Shown here: piece by piece, positions 1 through 8,177 of the stretch
Layout of the letters: each line of letters opens with the position of its first letter
How positions within the stretch are numbered: position 1 is the stretch's first letter
Assembly: GCA_958415665.1 (NCBI GenBank)
Contig: CATYZK010000001.1
Location: 1-64,000 of the forward strand
DNA from: an uncultured Collinsella sp.
GTDB taxonomy: Bacteria > Actinomycetota > Coriobacteriia > Coriobacteriales > Coriobacteriaceae
Reading direction: 5' to 3'
DNA: 64,000 nucleotides
Notes under the pieces: model-generated
Seen by the model: the letters and a program-made list of their open reading frames with translations, nothing else
The model's database searches: none
What the model was told of the DNA's origin: nothing
Made by a program: the position numbers and the translations under genes

Positions 1-72
1 GGCGAGCTTGCTGTTGGTCGCCGTCGACGCGGCCACGGCGGGCGTTGCTATGTTGCATGCGTTGATATCCAT
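1..72 (-). CDS. possible 5' end of a minus-strand gene, cut by the window edge
   Basis: Reading the minus strand from an ATG at 72, the frame stays open for 24 codons to the window edge (MDINACNIATPAVAAS...). A TATACT box lies at 80-85, with 7 nt between it and the ATG, so a transcript from it would start about at the ATG and be leaderless, which is common in actinobacteria. I see no ribosome-binding site and no good -35. The product cannot be recognised from 24 residues. Overlapping plus-strand frames look no more convincing. Confidence 0.3.
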   Translation of the reverse strand, partial: MDINACNIATPAVAASTATNSKLA

Positions 73-214
73 GCGGACGAGTATAGCGCGGGGCGCGGTG
101 GGGGAGACGCTGCGTGGCCTGCAAGTTGCCGATGCCGCGTGTTGTGCGCGGCGGGCACCGACTCAACACCTCGATTGCCCCCCACGCTCAGCCCCTTCAA
201 CCCCTCAAACGACA

Positions 215-250
215 GAAACCCCGGCAGCTCTTCGCAACTGCCGGGGTTTC
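215..250. repeat. 13-bp perfect inverted repeat (stem-loop)
   Basis: Arms GAAACCCCGGCAG at 215-227 and the exact complement at 238-250 enclose a 10-nt loop. No run of T follows on the plus strand. On the minus strand the arm is followed by a weakly T-containing stretch, so it may be a poor terminator for minus-strand transcription. Confidence 0.55.
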
Positions 251-587
251 CGCGGAAAAGGGGGACATGATCCTCGAGCGGACGGCAAAGGGGCAAACCG
301 TTTTCGCTCAACTGCTTTATGCCCCTCAACTGGCGGCTCAATCAGCGCATGCCGCGCCCACACAAAGCCGCTACACCTGTGATGGAGCTATGAAGTGGCA
401 TCTATTGCCGGAGCGGGCTATGCCAAGGAGTGTCCCAGATTGCCGACAGATAAGGAACGTCCCCAGGCGCCGGCGGCGGGCGTGACTTTTGTCCCGTTTT
501 GACGCTCCGCTGACCTAGATGTTCGTCACATGAACTCGCAAACGTGGGACAATGACGCTACTGGTACCACAGACAAAGGATGTGCCT
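251..587. other. no convincing gene; one REP-like fragment
   Basis: No frame here has both a ribosome-binding site and recognisable protein. Around 436-466 the text TGCCGACAGATAAGGAACG resembles one arm of the perfect palindrome at 28636-28693 and may be a decayed repeat. The start of the DUF2207 gene follows. Confidence 0.4.
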
Positions 588-2534
588 ATGAACGCCCCCG
601 TTGCCCAGCCCTGTCGGCAGCGCCGCCTGTTTGCGCGGTTCGCTTCCGTCTGCGCACTCGTCGCGCTTGCGTTGTTGCTGCTGCCTGCCGTCGCGCACGC
701 CGACGGCTACTCCATGAGCCAAACCTATATCGGTGCCACGGTTGAGGCCGATGGCTCGCTGACCGTTGTCGAGGGACGCCAGTTCGATTTCGACGACGAC
801 ATCAACGGCGTGTATTGGGATATCAATACAGGCTCTAACCAGCAAGGCGGCTCGGTGGTCGTCAATGTGCTGAGCGTCGAGGAAGACGACACTGCGTTTA
901 ACAAGGTCGACAGCGCAAATAAAGGCGACGACGGCGTTTACACGGTGGAACAGTCCGACGACGGCGTAAAGATTAAGGTGTTCAGCCCCCACGAGAGCGG
1001 CGACAGCGCAATCTACTACGTGAGTTATTCCATGACCGGTGCGGTTATGAACTGGGCCGATACCGCCGAGCTCTACTGGAAATTCGTCGGCGACGGCTGG
1101 TCGGCGGATTCCGATGACGTCGAGATGGAAGTGTACTTCGCAAATGCCGCTGCCGGGACGGCTGCCGTCAAGGGCGATAACTTCCGCGCATGGGGCCACG
1201 GCCCGCTGACGGGCGACGTGTCGCTCGATGCGGACGAGCCCATGGTCACCTATACCATTCCCTGCGTGCATGAGGGCGAATTCGCCGAGGCACGCATCGC
1301 CTTCCCCAGCGACTGGGTGCCGCAGCTTGCCGTCTCGGGCGAAAGGCGCATGTCGACGATTCTGAGCGAAGAGAAGGAATGGGCCGACGAGGCCAACGCT
1401 CGCCGTGAGCACGCGCGTGCGGTTGCCGGCGCGATTGCCGTGGTGTGTGTTGTCGTGGCGGTTGCCTATACCGGTGTGATCGTGATGCTTAAGCTGCGCA
1501 GGCCCAAGCCCAAGCCGCTCTTCCAGGACGAGTACTTCCGCGATGTGCCCTCGGCCGACCATCCCGCGGTGCTTGCAGCTCTCATGAGCTGGAACGACGT
1601 GCCCGATCAGGCATATATCGCCACGCTTATGAAGCTCACCGACGACCGCGTGATCAAGCTGGAAGAAGCGACCGAGGCCAAGAAGAAGGGTCTGCTCCGT
1701 CGCGAAAAAGAGGAGCAGACGTATCGCATCACAGTGACCGACGAGGCCTGGAAGGCTGCCAAGAAGGACGGCATCGATCGCGATGTGCTCAAGGTCTTCT
1801 TCGCCGGCGTTAAGCCCGATAAAGACGGCGTCCGTTCACGCACGTTTAGCGAGCTGGAGGAGTACGCTAGCGAGCGCACCACATCTGTTGGCGACAAGCT
1901 CGAGGACTATCAGAGCACGGTTAAGGGCAAGCTGGAGGCGCGCGAGCTTATCGCCTCGGACGGCACCATCGCCCTGGTTGCCGGCTTGGTTCTCGGCATC
2001 ATCATCGTCTTTGGCATTCTGGGCTCTCTGATCTATACCGACTTTGCGGATGCCAATGTCGGCGCCGCTATGATCTCGATCCCCGTCACGATCGTGGGCT
2101 TTGTCCTGAGCTGCACCTTCCGTCGCTACACGCCGGAGGGCGCCGAGGTGGCGGCTCGCTGCAAGGCGCTCAAGCATTGGCTCGAGGACTTTACGCGTCT
2201 GAAGGAGGCCGTCCCCAGCGACCTGATCTTGTGGAACAAGCTGCTGGTGATGGGCGTTGCCCTGGGCGTTTCGAAAGAAGTGCTGCGACAGCTGGCCGAG
2301 GCCGTGCCTGCGGACCTGCGTAACAGCGACGACTTCTACGATAATTACCCCTGCTACTGGTGGTATTACCATCACTACGGCAACGAGTCCCCGCTCGATT
2401 CGTTCAACGATGTGTACCACGAGACCATCCGCGAGCTGGCTTCGAGCTCCGACAGCTCGAGCGGCGGCAGCGGCGGCGGCTTCTCTGGCGGCGGTGGTGG
2501 CGGCGCCGGCGGAGGCGGCGGCGGAACGTTCTAG
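588..2534 (+). CDS. DUF2207 domain membrane protein
   Basis: Start chosen at the ATG at 588, which has AAAGGA 7 nt upstream; an ATG at 552 in the same frame lacks a site. The 648-residue product opens with a signal peptide (basic QRR, hydrophobic stretch, cleavage near AHA-DG). A beta-rich extracytoplasmic DUF2207 region with the YWDI-type motif follows. There is one membrane helix near residues 285-305, a basic/acidic cytoplasmic region, then two more helices near 465-510. The C-terminus has a Tyr-rich patch and ends in a long Gly-rich tail after a Ser-rich linker, typical of DUF2207 proteins. Function in this family is unknown; it is presumably envelope-anchored. The next gene is convergent, with a repeat element between. 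Confidence 0.85.
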   Translation: MNAPVAQPCRQRRLFARFASVCALVALALLLLPAVAHADGYSMSQTYIGATVEADGSLTVVEGRQFDFDDDINGVYWDINTGSNQQGGSVVVNVLSVEEDDTAFNKVDSANKGDDGVYTVEQSDDGVKIKVFSPHESGDSAIYYVSYSMTGAVMNWADTAELYWKFVGDGWSADSDDVEMEVYFANAAAGTAAVKGDNFRAWGHGPLTGDVSLDADEPMVTYTIPCVHEGEFAEARIAFPSDWVPQLAVSGERRMSTILSEEKEWADEANARREHARAVAGAIAVVCVVVAVAYTGVIVMLKLRRPKPKPLFQDEYFRDVPSADHPAVLAALMSWNDVPDQAYIATLMKLTDDRVIKLEEATEAKKKGLLRREKEEQTYRITVTDEAWKAAKKDGIDRDVLKVFFAGVKPDKDGVRSRTFSELEEYASERTTSVGDKLEDYQSTVKGKLEARELIASDGTIALVAGLVLGIIIVFGILGSLIYTDFADANVGAAMISIPVTIVGFVLSCTFRRYTPEGAEVAARCKALKHWLEDFTRLKEAVPSDLILWNKLLVMGVALGVSKEVLRQLAEAVPADLRNSDDFYDNYPCYWWYYHHYGNESPLDSFNDVYHETIRELASSSDSSSGGSGGGFSGGGGGGAGGGGGGTF

Positions 2535-2647
2535 TGAGCGCTTGCTTTGGGGTGGATCTTTCTGGGCGGTTGCCAGGGAAGATTCATCCCATTTTTGTGC
2601 ATCGAAACGGGCCAAACTTTCCGCTGAGGACCTTTGCGCAAGGGGCA

Positions 2648-2877
2648 GTGGACAAAAAATGCCAAATATGAGTACTGTTGCTGCGTTGGTCACATATGTT
2701 TGCACATAATAACGGGCTCCTAATGAGAGTACTTCTCGTTAGGAGCCCATTTTATTGAACATTTGGGAAGCTACGTCAGCTCGCGCAGCTGGTCGTCATG
2801 CCTGCAAGCATCAAAAATGCCCCAAATCGCTGCTTCTAAAAAGGTAACAGTACTCATATTTGATGTTTTTTGACCAC
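2648..2877. mobile_element. 230-bp inverted-repeat element, copy 1 (MITE-like)
   Basis: The ends are a 32-nt terminal inverted repeat with 28 matches: 2648-2679 on plus against 2846-2877 on minus. Each arm holds a run of A, then CAAATATGAGTACTGTT. The same element recurs at 20975-21204 (also exactly 230 bp) and 35501-35719 (219 bp). It carries no gene and lies between convergent genes. The region just inside the right arm (AAAAATGC, then CGCTGCTTCTAAAAAGGTAAC) is also shared with the other copies. No clear target-site duplication is visible. Confidence 0.7.
2714..2756 (+). terminator. intrinsic terminator inside element copy 1
   Basis: GGGCTCCTAATGAGA at 2714-2728 pairs with TCTCGTTAGGAGCCC (one wobble) ending at 2748, followed by ATTTTATT. 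It would end DUF2207 transcription. Confidence 0.7.
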
Positions 2878-2902
2878 AGCTATTTGCAGACCACCAAGGC
2901 TA

Positions 2903-2972
2903 CTCATTGGGGACAGACTTAAATGACCAGTCATTGGGGATCAGTCGTTGGGGACGTTCTTAAATGACTAGG
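2903..2972. repeat. REP-like GGGGACA/TTAAATGAC repeats
   Basis: CATTGGGGA occurs twice (2904, 2932), a third TTGGGGACG is at 2948, and CTTAAATGAC occurs twice (2918, 2959). GGGGAC cores like this recur in intergenic DNA of the window (29851, 49499) and are typical of extragenic palindromes moved by REP-associated tyrosine transposases in other bacteria. No such transposase is in the window. Confidence 0.4.
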
Positions 2973-2986
2973 TATGGATGCCGGGT

Positions 2987-3628
2987 TTAGGCTGTTAGGT
3001 CGAGTTCGTAGAGAAAGCTTTCGCGCGGCATGTCGTGACGACGCTCTTCGCGGTTGGCGCGGTGCGTGGCCGCGCGCTTAAAGCCGTGCAGCTCGTAGAA
3101 CTTCCACGAGCAGTTGGAATCGGTGTACAGGTGTGCGCTGGTCGCCCCGCACGAGGACAGATGTGAGATTGCGGCGTCGAGCAGCACCGATCCCACGCCC
3201 AGACCGTGGACGTCAGGGTCGACGGCGAGCAGCGTGACCTCGTTGTCATGCGGCAGTGGGCTTTTCTCGAGCAGGCGGTTGTTGGTTCGAATGGTGGCGC
3301 GCACAAACGAGAGATACTCGGCGCACGACTCGGGTTCTAGCTCACGCATCTGCGACAGTAGTGTACGCTCAGTATCCATCCAATGTTCCCTGACGGCGGT
3401 GCCGGAGCTCTGTCCCGCACGCGCAAGCGAAATGCCGCGCGCCTCGCCATCTATAACTGCAACCTGCGAAAACGTTGAGGAAGAAAGGCAATAGGCGAGG
3501 TCGCACGCGGCTTCGAGGCGGTTGTACTCATCGTTATCCGAATTGTTATGCCAAAGCTGCTGCAGAATCAGCGCGATGGCGTCGAAGTCTTCGGTATCAA
3601 ACGGTCGGTAGAGAACCCGCGAGACCAT
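2987..3628 (-). CDS. GNAT family N-acetyltransferase
   Basis: The 213-residue product has the acetyl-CoA-binding motif A of GNAT enzymes near residues 137-155 (VDPDVHGLGVGSVLLDAA), then the motif B region with FYELHGFKR near 175. This matches the fold's usual order in the C-terminal half. The N-terminal half is less conserved and would set the acceptor, which cannot be predicted. AGAGG lies before the ATG at 3628. The gene is monocistronic, convergent with the DUF2207 gene and divergent from purH. Confidence 0.85.
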   Translation of the reverse strand: MVSRVLYRPFDTEDFDAIALILQQLWHNNSDNDEYNRLEAACDLAYCLSSSTFSQVAVIDGEARGISLARAGQSSGTAVREHWMDTERTLLSQMRELEPESCAEYLSFVRATIRTNNRLLEKSPLPHDNEVTLLAVDPDVHGLGVGSVLLDAAISHLSSCGATSAHLYTDSNCSWKFYELHGFKRAATHRANREERRHDMPRESFLYELDLTA

Positions 3629-3810
3629 GGTGCCTCTTTCTTTTGCGGATGCATATCGAGCACAGTTCTACCACGCTATTGGCATCTAATTATGGTGCCC
3701 CTGTGTTCCATGAACTCACCGTGCCCGGTGCCGTGCCCATCCCCTCCGCTCGCAAACTTTTTCTGCACATGCGCCCGTTGCGGGGTGCATCGATGCGCTC
3801 GATGCGCTAC

Positions 3811-3830
3811 ATTGAATCAGTATTTTCAAT
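3811..3830. promoter_or_regulatory. inverted repeat upstream of purH, possible operator
   Basis: ATTGAATCAGTATTTTCAAT is an inverted repeat (ATTGAA/TTCAAT, 8-nt centre) 75 bp before the purH start, in an AT-richer patch. I see no purine riboswitch in the 277-bp gap and no other gene there. An operator role is inference only. Confidence 0.3.
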
Positions 3831-3905
3831 GCCGCTGCGCGAGCGCTGCAGATCGACGTATCACCGACTCACAGAGCACGGCGGCGTACCAGACAGGAGG
3901 ACTGC

Positions 3906-5513
3906 ATGGGATCTGATGTGAAGATCGCACGCGCGTTGATCTCGGTTACCGATAAGACGGGTGTCGTCGATTTCGCACGGACGCTGGTTGACGACTTTGG
4001 TGTCGAGATCATCTCTACGGGTGGCACGGCTCGTGCCATCGAGGACGCGGGCGTTCCCGTAACCCCCATCGAGGAGTTCACGGGCTATCCCGAGATGATG
4101 GACGGCCGCGTCAAGACGCTGCACCCCAAGGTTCACGGCGCTCTGCTTGCCCGCCGCGATTCCGAGCAGCACATGCAGGAGGCCGCTCAGCACGGCATTA
4201 AGCTGATTGACCTGGTCGTCGTCAACCTGTACGAGTTCGAGAAGACTGTCGCCAACCCCGAGGTCACCTTCGCGGACGCCATCGAGCACATCGACATCGG
4301 CGGTCCCTCCATGCTGCGCTCTGCCGCCAAGAACGCCGCGAGCGTCACCGTCATCTCCGACCCGGCCGACTACGACGCCGTCCTGGCCGAGATGCGCGAG
4401 ACCGGCGGCTGCACCACGCTTTCCACCCGTCGTCGTCTGCAGGTGAAGGTCTACCAGACCACCGCCGCCTACGACACGGCTATCTCCCGTTGGCTTGCCG
4501 CCCAGGCAAGCGACGTGGCGGACACCTCTGCCAAGCTCGAGATCTCGCTGGAAAAGGTCGACGACCTGCGCTATGGCGAGAACCCGCAGCAGAAGGCCAC
4601 GGTCTATCGCTTTGCCGAGGGCTGCGAGAACACCGCGAGCTCTCAGTTCCCGCTCGTGGGCTCCGAGCAGATTCAGGGCAAGCCGCTCAGCTACAACAAC
4701 TATCTGGATGCCGATGCCGCTTGGAACCTGGTCCGCGAGTTCGACGAGCCGGCCTGCGTGATCCTCAAGCATCAGAACCCCTGCGGTTCCGCCGTTGCCG
4801 AGGACATCACGGCCGCCTACGACCGCGCTTTCGCCTGCGATCCCAAGAGCGCCTTCGGCGGCATCATCGCCTGCAACCGCGAGGTTCCCTTTGAGTTGGT
4901 TGAACACTTCGCCGACCAGAACAAGCAGTTCGTCGAGGTCATCATCGCCCCGAGCTATACCGCCGAGGCGCTCGAGCGCATGGCCAAGCGCCCCAACCTG
5001 CGCGTGCTGGCTACCGGCGGCGTGGACCACGGTGCCCAGGTGGAGCTGCGCTCCATCGACGGCGGCATGCTGGTGCAGGAAGTCGACCACGTGACCGAGG
5101 ACCCCGCGACCTTTACGTTCCCCACCGACCGCAAGCCCACCGACGCCGAGATGGCCGAACTCGAGTTTGCCTGGAAGGTCTGCAAGGGCGTTAAGTCCAA
5201 CGCCATCCTGGTCTCCAAGGGTAAGGCCGGCATTGGCATGGGCCCGGGTCAGCCCAACCGCGTGGATTCCGCGTTGCTGGCCTGCGAGCGTGCCGAGGAC
5301 TTCTGCGAGCGCGAGGGCGTGGAGAAGGGCGGCTTTGCCTGCGCAAGCGACGCGTTCTTCCCGTTCCGCGACAACGTTGACGTGCTTGCCGCGCACGGCG
5401 TGACCTGCATCATTCAGCCCGGCGGCTCCAAGCGCGATGACGAGAGCATCCAGGCCTGCAACGAGCATGGCATCGCAATGGTCTTCACAGGTGCCAGGCA
5501 TTTTAGGCACTAG
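3906..5513 (+). CDS. purH: bifunctional AICAR transformylase / IMP cyclohydrolase
   Basis: PurH performs the last two steps of de novo purine synthesis in the cytosol: formyl transfer from 10-formyl-THF to AICAR, then cyclisation to IMP. The 535-residue product has the usual full length. The N-terminal MGS-like cyclohydrolase domain includes ISTGGTA and GRVKTLHPKVHG (about residues 60-80). The transformylase domain includes NPCGSA, KSNAILVSKG and the C-terminal ending GARHFRH. GGAGG is 5-6 nt before the ATG. No other pur gene is adjacent, and the gene is bounded downstream by a long hairpin and a terminator. Confidence 0.97.
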   Translation: MGSDVKIARALISVTDKTGVVDFARTLVDDFGVEIISTGGTARAIEDAGVPVTPIEEFTGYPEMMDGRVKTLHPKVHGALLARRDSEQHMQEAAQHGIKLIDLVVVNLYEFEKTVANPEVTFADAIEHIDIGGPSMLRSAAKNAASVTVISDPADYDAVLAEMRETGGCTTLSTRRRLQVKVYQTTAAYDTAISRWLAAQASDVADTSAKLEISLEKVDDLRYGENPQQKATVYRFAEGCENTASSQFPLVGSEQIQGKPLSYNNYLDADAAWNLVREFDEPACVILKHQNPCGSAVAEDITAAYDRAFACDPKSAFGGIIACNREVPFELVEHFADQNKQFVEVIIAPSYTAEALERMAKRPNLRVLATGGVDHGAQVELRSIDGGMLVQEVDHVTEDPATFTFPTDRKPTDAEMAELEFAWKVCKGVKSNAILVSKGKAGIGMGPGQPNRVDSALLACERAEDFCEREGVEKGGFACASDAFFPFRDNVDVLAAHGVTCIIQPGGSKRDDESIQACNEHGIAMVFTGARHFRH

Positions 5514-5614
5514 GGCTTTCCCAAGCACCCGACCTTGCCCCTCAAACCGTCGCTTGCGTACATTTAGTACGCGGCGCTCCTCTTTCGGGGCAATCTCGGG
5601 CACTTGGAAAACCC
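5513..5614. repeat. long mosaic hairpin after purH
   Basis: The outer arms GGGCTTTCCCAAG (5513) and CTTGGAAAACCC (5603) enclose further paired blocks: CCCGA/TCGGG, TTGCCCC/GGGGCAA and GTAC-attta-GTAC at the tip. The stem starts at the purH stop codon. Similar many-block hairpins without T-runs occur at 10022-10112, 14929-15057 and 59904-59969. Confidence 0.6.
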
Positions 5615-5643
5615 TTAATGGGATGTTGTTCTATCCCATTAAG
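5614..5643. repeat. 11-bp perfect inverted repeat
   Basis: CTTAATGGGAT at 5614-5624 is repeated inverted at 5633-5643 with an 8-nt loop. No T-run follows, so it is not a typical terminator. Confidence 0.5.
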
Positions 5644-5683
5644 TTGATCGGTCGCCTGGCCATATCGTCAAAATAATCTCTGC

Positions 5684-5720
5684 AAAAGACGGTCGCTCCG
5701 TTTGGAGGGCCGTCTTTTTG
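5684..5720 (+). terminator. intrinsic terminator after purH
   Basis: AAAAGACGG pairs with CCGTCTTTT, with inner CTCC/GGAG and a GTTT loop, and ends in TTTTTGG. Confidence 0.75.
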
Positions 5721-5759
5721 GTATAAGAGGACGGAATGACTAACACGAAAGGTACAACC

Positions 5760-6467
5760 ATGCCCCAGATTGATGATGCCGAGCTGTTTGGCAATGCCGA
5801 GGATCAGCGTGCGTACGAGGACTTTTGCGCCAATCAGGAGGCGGTCGAGAAGTTTACGCTCGACAAGCCCGCGCTTGTCTGCCGTTGGCGCATGTCCAAC
5901 AAAAAGGTGCCCATGCTCAACCGTCACATCCGCGCGCTGTCCGAGCGTCTGGTGCAGGGCGAGCCACTTACCCATAACATGCTCAGCTGGGCCAAGCAGC
6001 ACGTTGAGTGGTCGCTAGCCGAGGGCGACTATACCGCGCACGATGGCGTGCTCATGCTGGTGATCGACATCAACGGCAACGCCGCCATGACAGTGGGGGA
6101 GTACGAGCCGCTCGCCGATACGTCAGCCAAGGCGCTGCGTGCCCGCTCTGCCGAGGCCCGCTCCGAGGCCGACGAGACCGGCGTGGCGCCCGAGCTGCTC
6201 GCTGCCGTCAACGACGGTGAACTGGCCTTTGTGGCGCCGGAGGACGAGTGCCTGTGCGGCACGGCGACGCTCATTGAGCAGCTGGCCCAGACCAAGGGCA
6301 TCCCGGTCGCACGCGTGGATATTCCCGCGCAGCTCAAGGGCGCGCTGTTCCTGGTGAGCGACGAGCATGGCGTGGTCCCCGCCAACGACGCCGACGCCGC
6401 CGAGGCAGACGCCGCCACGGTCGCCTTCTTCGCCGACGGCTACGAAAAGCTCCGTGCCCGCCGCTAA
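5760..6467 (+). CDS. hypothetical protein
   Basis: I do not recognise this family. Starting at the ATG at 5760 (AAAGG 7 nt upstream) gives 235 residues. An in-frame ATG at 5736 with AGAGGA upstream would add 8 residues and is possible. The protein looks soluble with no membrane segment or signal peptide. It is mixed alpha/beta with an Ala/Glu/Arg-rich helix near 125-150 and two Cys in ECLCG near residue 160. The reading frame and GC-rich third positions agree with real coding. It sits between the purH terminator and the IS110 element, whose end abuts its stop codon. Confidence 0.65.
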   Translation: MPQIDDAELFGNAEDQRAYEDFCANQEAVEKFTLDKPALVCRWRMSNKKVPMLNRHIRALSERLVQGEPLTHNMLSWAKQHVEWSLAEGDYTAHDGVLMLVIDINGNAAMTVGEYEPLADTSAKALRARSAEARSEADETGVAPELLAAVNDGELAFVAPEDECLCGTATLIEQLAQTKGIPVARVDIPAQLKGALFLVSDEHGVVPANDADAAEADAATVAFFADGYEKLRARR

Positions 6468-6585
6468 ATGATTATTCTGGGACGTGTCTCTATAGTTTTG
6501 TCAACCGCGCGCTTCGCGACATTTCGGCACGACGCATCCGGGCGCCTTGCGCCCCCGCTTCCTCTTCGGTTGACCTCGCCGCCCG

Positions 6586-7752
6586 CTAGGCCGCGTACGG
6601 GACGGCGTCGCGCATGATCGCGTAGATGACCTTGAGCCTCTTCCTCGCGACCGCCTTCAGCGCCTTGCTGTGCCTCATCCCCCTCGCCCTGCACTCCTCG
6701 TAGTACCTCCCGAACCTGTTGTCCGTGCCGATGAGGGAGTTGCAGCTGAATATGAGCAGGTTCTTGAGCTGCCTGTTCCCGCCGTGCTGCGGCGACGTCG
6801 ACCTGATGCTGCTCCCGGAGCGCCTGTCGCGCGGCGCCACGCCGCAGTAACTCGCGAGCTCGTCGTGTCCCCTGAACGCGGATATGTCGATCGACGTCAC
6901 CAGCGCCGCGGCGGTCTTGGGGCCGATCCCGGGCACCGTGAGGAGGCACTCGTAGACCTCGTCGCCCGCCAGCGAGTCGGCCACGAGCGAGTCGAGCTCC
7001 TCGATGTCAGCGTCGAGGGAGGCTATCTCCCGGGCGAGTATCCGGACCGCGACGTCCTCGCCGGCCGGCAGGCGCCTTCCCGAGCGCGACGAGGCCAGCA
7101 GCGCCTCCCAGAGCCTCCTGGCCCCCGCCACGGGGGCGCCCGCGCGCCTGGCGGCGCTCGAGAACCTGCGCCAGCCGGCGGCGGAGCACCCGGCGGCCCC
7201 GCCGAACTTGGCCAGCATCGACACCTGCCATCGGCTAGACGGGTCGACCGCGCCCTCGAGCGCGGGATCGGCCTCGAGCAGGGTCGCGCGGAGCCTGTTC
7301 TTCGCGCGGGTCCTGGCGGACGACGCGAACTCGCGCTGTGACGACAGGATCCGCAGCGAGGCGGTCCCCTCGGGCTCCTCGGGCGCCGGCCTGAGGGCGC
7401 GGGGCACGCCGAGCGCGGTGCGCGCGATTACCTCGGCGTCGATGGCGTCGGTCTTAGCGATGCCGGGGAACATCCCGCGGGCCTGCTTCTCGGCATATCC
7501 GGGCAGGTAGGCGCAGGGGTTCCCGTGCACATGGGCGCGCGCGAGGACCAGCGCGCCGATGTTTCGCTTCTGGTCGACGACGACCAGCGCGCCGGAGCCG
7601 GCACGCTCGAGCAGCCGGTCGATGTCGTCGGGCCTGTTGGCCAGCTCGGCCCTGAAGGCGACGCGCCCTCCCACATCGAGCGCGCACGCGCTGTGCGAGC
7701 TCTTCCCGACGTCGATCCCAAGGTAGGCCACGGGCATCTCTTCAGCAGGCAT
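6586..7752 (-). CDS. IS110-family transposase (DEDD recombinase)
   Basis: IS110 transposases combine an N-terminal RuvC-like DEDD domain with a C-terminal Transposase_20 domain carrying an active serine. The product (388 residues) starts MPAEEMPVAYLGIDVGKSSH, with the first Asp in GIDVGK and DAIDAEVIA supplying acidic residues near 100. The C-terminal half has LLTVPGIGPKTAAAL, followed by GVAPRDRRSGSS and GGNRQLKNLL, as expected for Transposase_20. The start at 7752 is chosen because GAGAGGA is 7 nt upstream; the longer frame to 7839 lacks a site. No frameshift or stop interrupts it, so it may be active. Confidence 0.93.
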   Translation of the reverse strand: MPAEEMPVAYLGIDVGKSSHSACALDVGGRVAFRAELANRPDDIDRLLERAGSGALVVVDQKRNIGALVLARAHVHGNPCAYLPGYAEKQARGMFPGIAKTDAIDAEVIARTALGVPRALRPAPEEPEGTASLRILSSQREFASSARTRAKNRLRATLLEADPALEGAVDPSSRWQVSMLAKFGGAAGCSAAGWRRFSSAARRAGAPVAGARRLWEALLASSRSGRRLPAGEDVAVRILAREIASLDADIEELDSLVADSLAGDEVYECLLTVPGIGPKTAAALVTSIDISAFRGHDELASYCGVAPRDRRSGSSIRSTSPQHGGNRQLKNLLIFSCNSLIGTDNRFGRYYEECRARGMRHSKALKAVARKRLKVIYAIMRDAVPYAA

Positions 7753-7960
7753 GGTGTATCCTCTCCCTTGAGCCGGCCGTAAGCCGCGGAGGCGAACACC
7801 CACATTACCCGGCCGTGGCCCGGTCCGGGCCCGGCACATCTCTATTCAGTCGTTCCCCGCGGCACCTCCCGCCCCGGCGGCAACACGTCCCGGGCCCTCT
7901 ACGGGGCAGGGGCTGACGGCCGTCCGGGGCGGTCGGCCAGCGACCACCGGTACGGCTCAA
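7753..7960 (-). ncRNA. candidate IS110 bridge (seek) RNA in the non-coding end
   Basis: The 200 bp before the transposase have no ribosome-binding site or recognisable protein but are rich in paired blocks, for example GGCCGT/ACGGCC, CCGGGCCC and CCCCGCGGC/GCCCCGG types. In IS110-group elements this long end is known to encode the structured RNA that guides target and donor recognition. Placement and structure density fit; the two binding loops were not resolved by eye. Confidence 0.4.
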
Positions 7961-8177
7961 TCGTATAGCCATGCAACGGAAAAGAGCCGCCCTTTCGGAC
8001 GACTCAAACTGTAATGGGGATTAAATAATCATTTTGGTCGCCGTGCCCGTCGCGAGTGCGAGGCGGACAAAACGCCCCGTTCGCGAACAGTTCTGTCGCC
8101 TTGGCGCCGTGCGCGGCGCACATCTGCAGTTTCGCGGCCATAATGGTGGCAAGACAACCGAGAGGGGAGCGGCATCC

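Larger units (their letters stand above)
6466..8034 (-). mobile_element. IS110-family insertion sequence (ends approximate)
   Basis: The element has one transposase gene on the minus strand, a short (about 110 bp) tail after it, and a long GC-rich non-coding end before it. That is the layout of the IS110 group. IS110 elements usually lack terminal inverted repeats and target duplications. AAATGATTATT at 6466-6476 and its exact complement at 8024-8034 bracket the region, but the first overlaps the stop codon of the neighbouring gene. These are stated as outer limits, not proven ends. Confidence 0.5.

Noticed and set aside
3629..3905. Purine riboswitch before purH
   Set aside because: No purine-aptamer junction pattern and no terminator in the gap; only a possible inverted-repeat operator.
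8034..8177. Upstream start of the response regulator
   Set aside because: The extra 48 residues resemble no receiver domain and the ATG at 8178 has a clear ribosome site.
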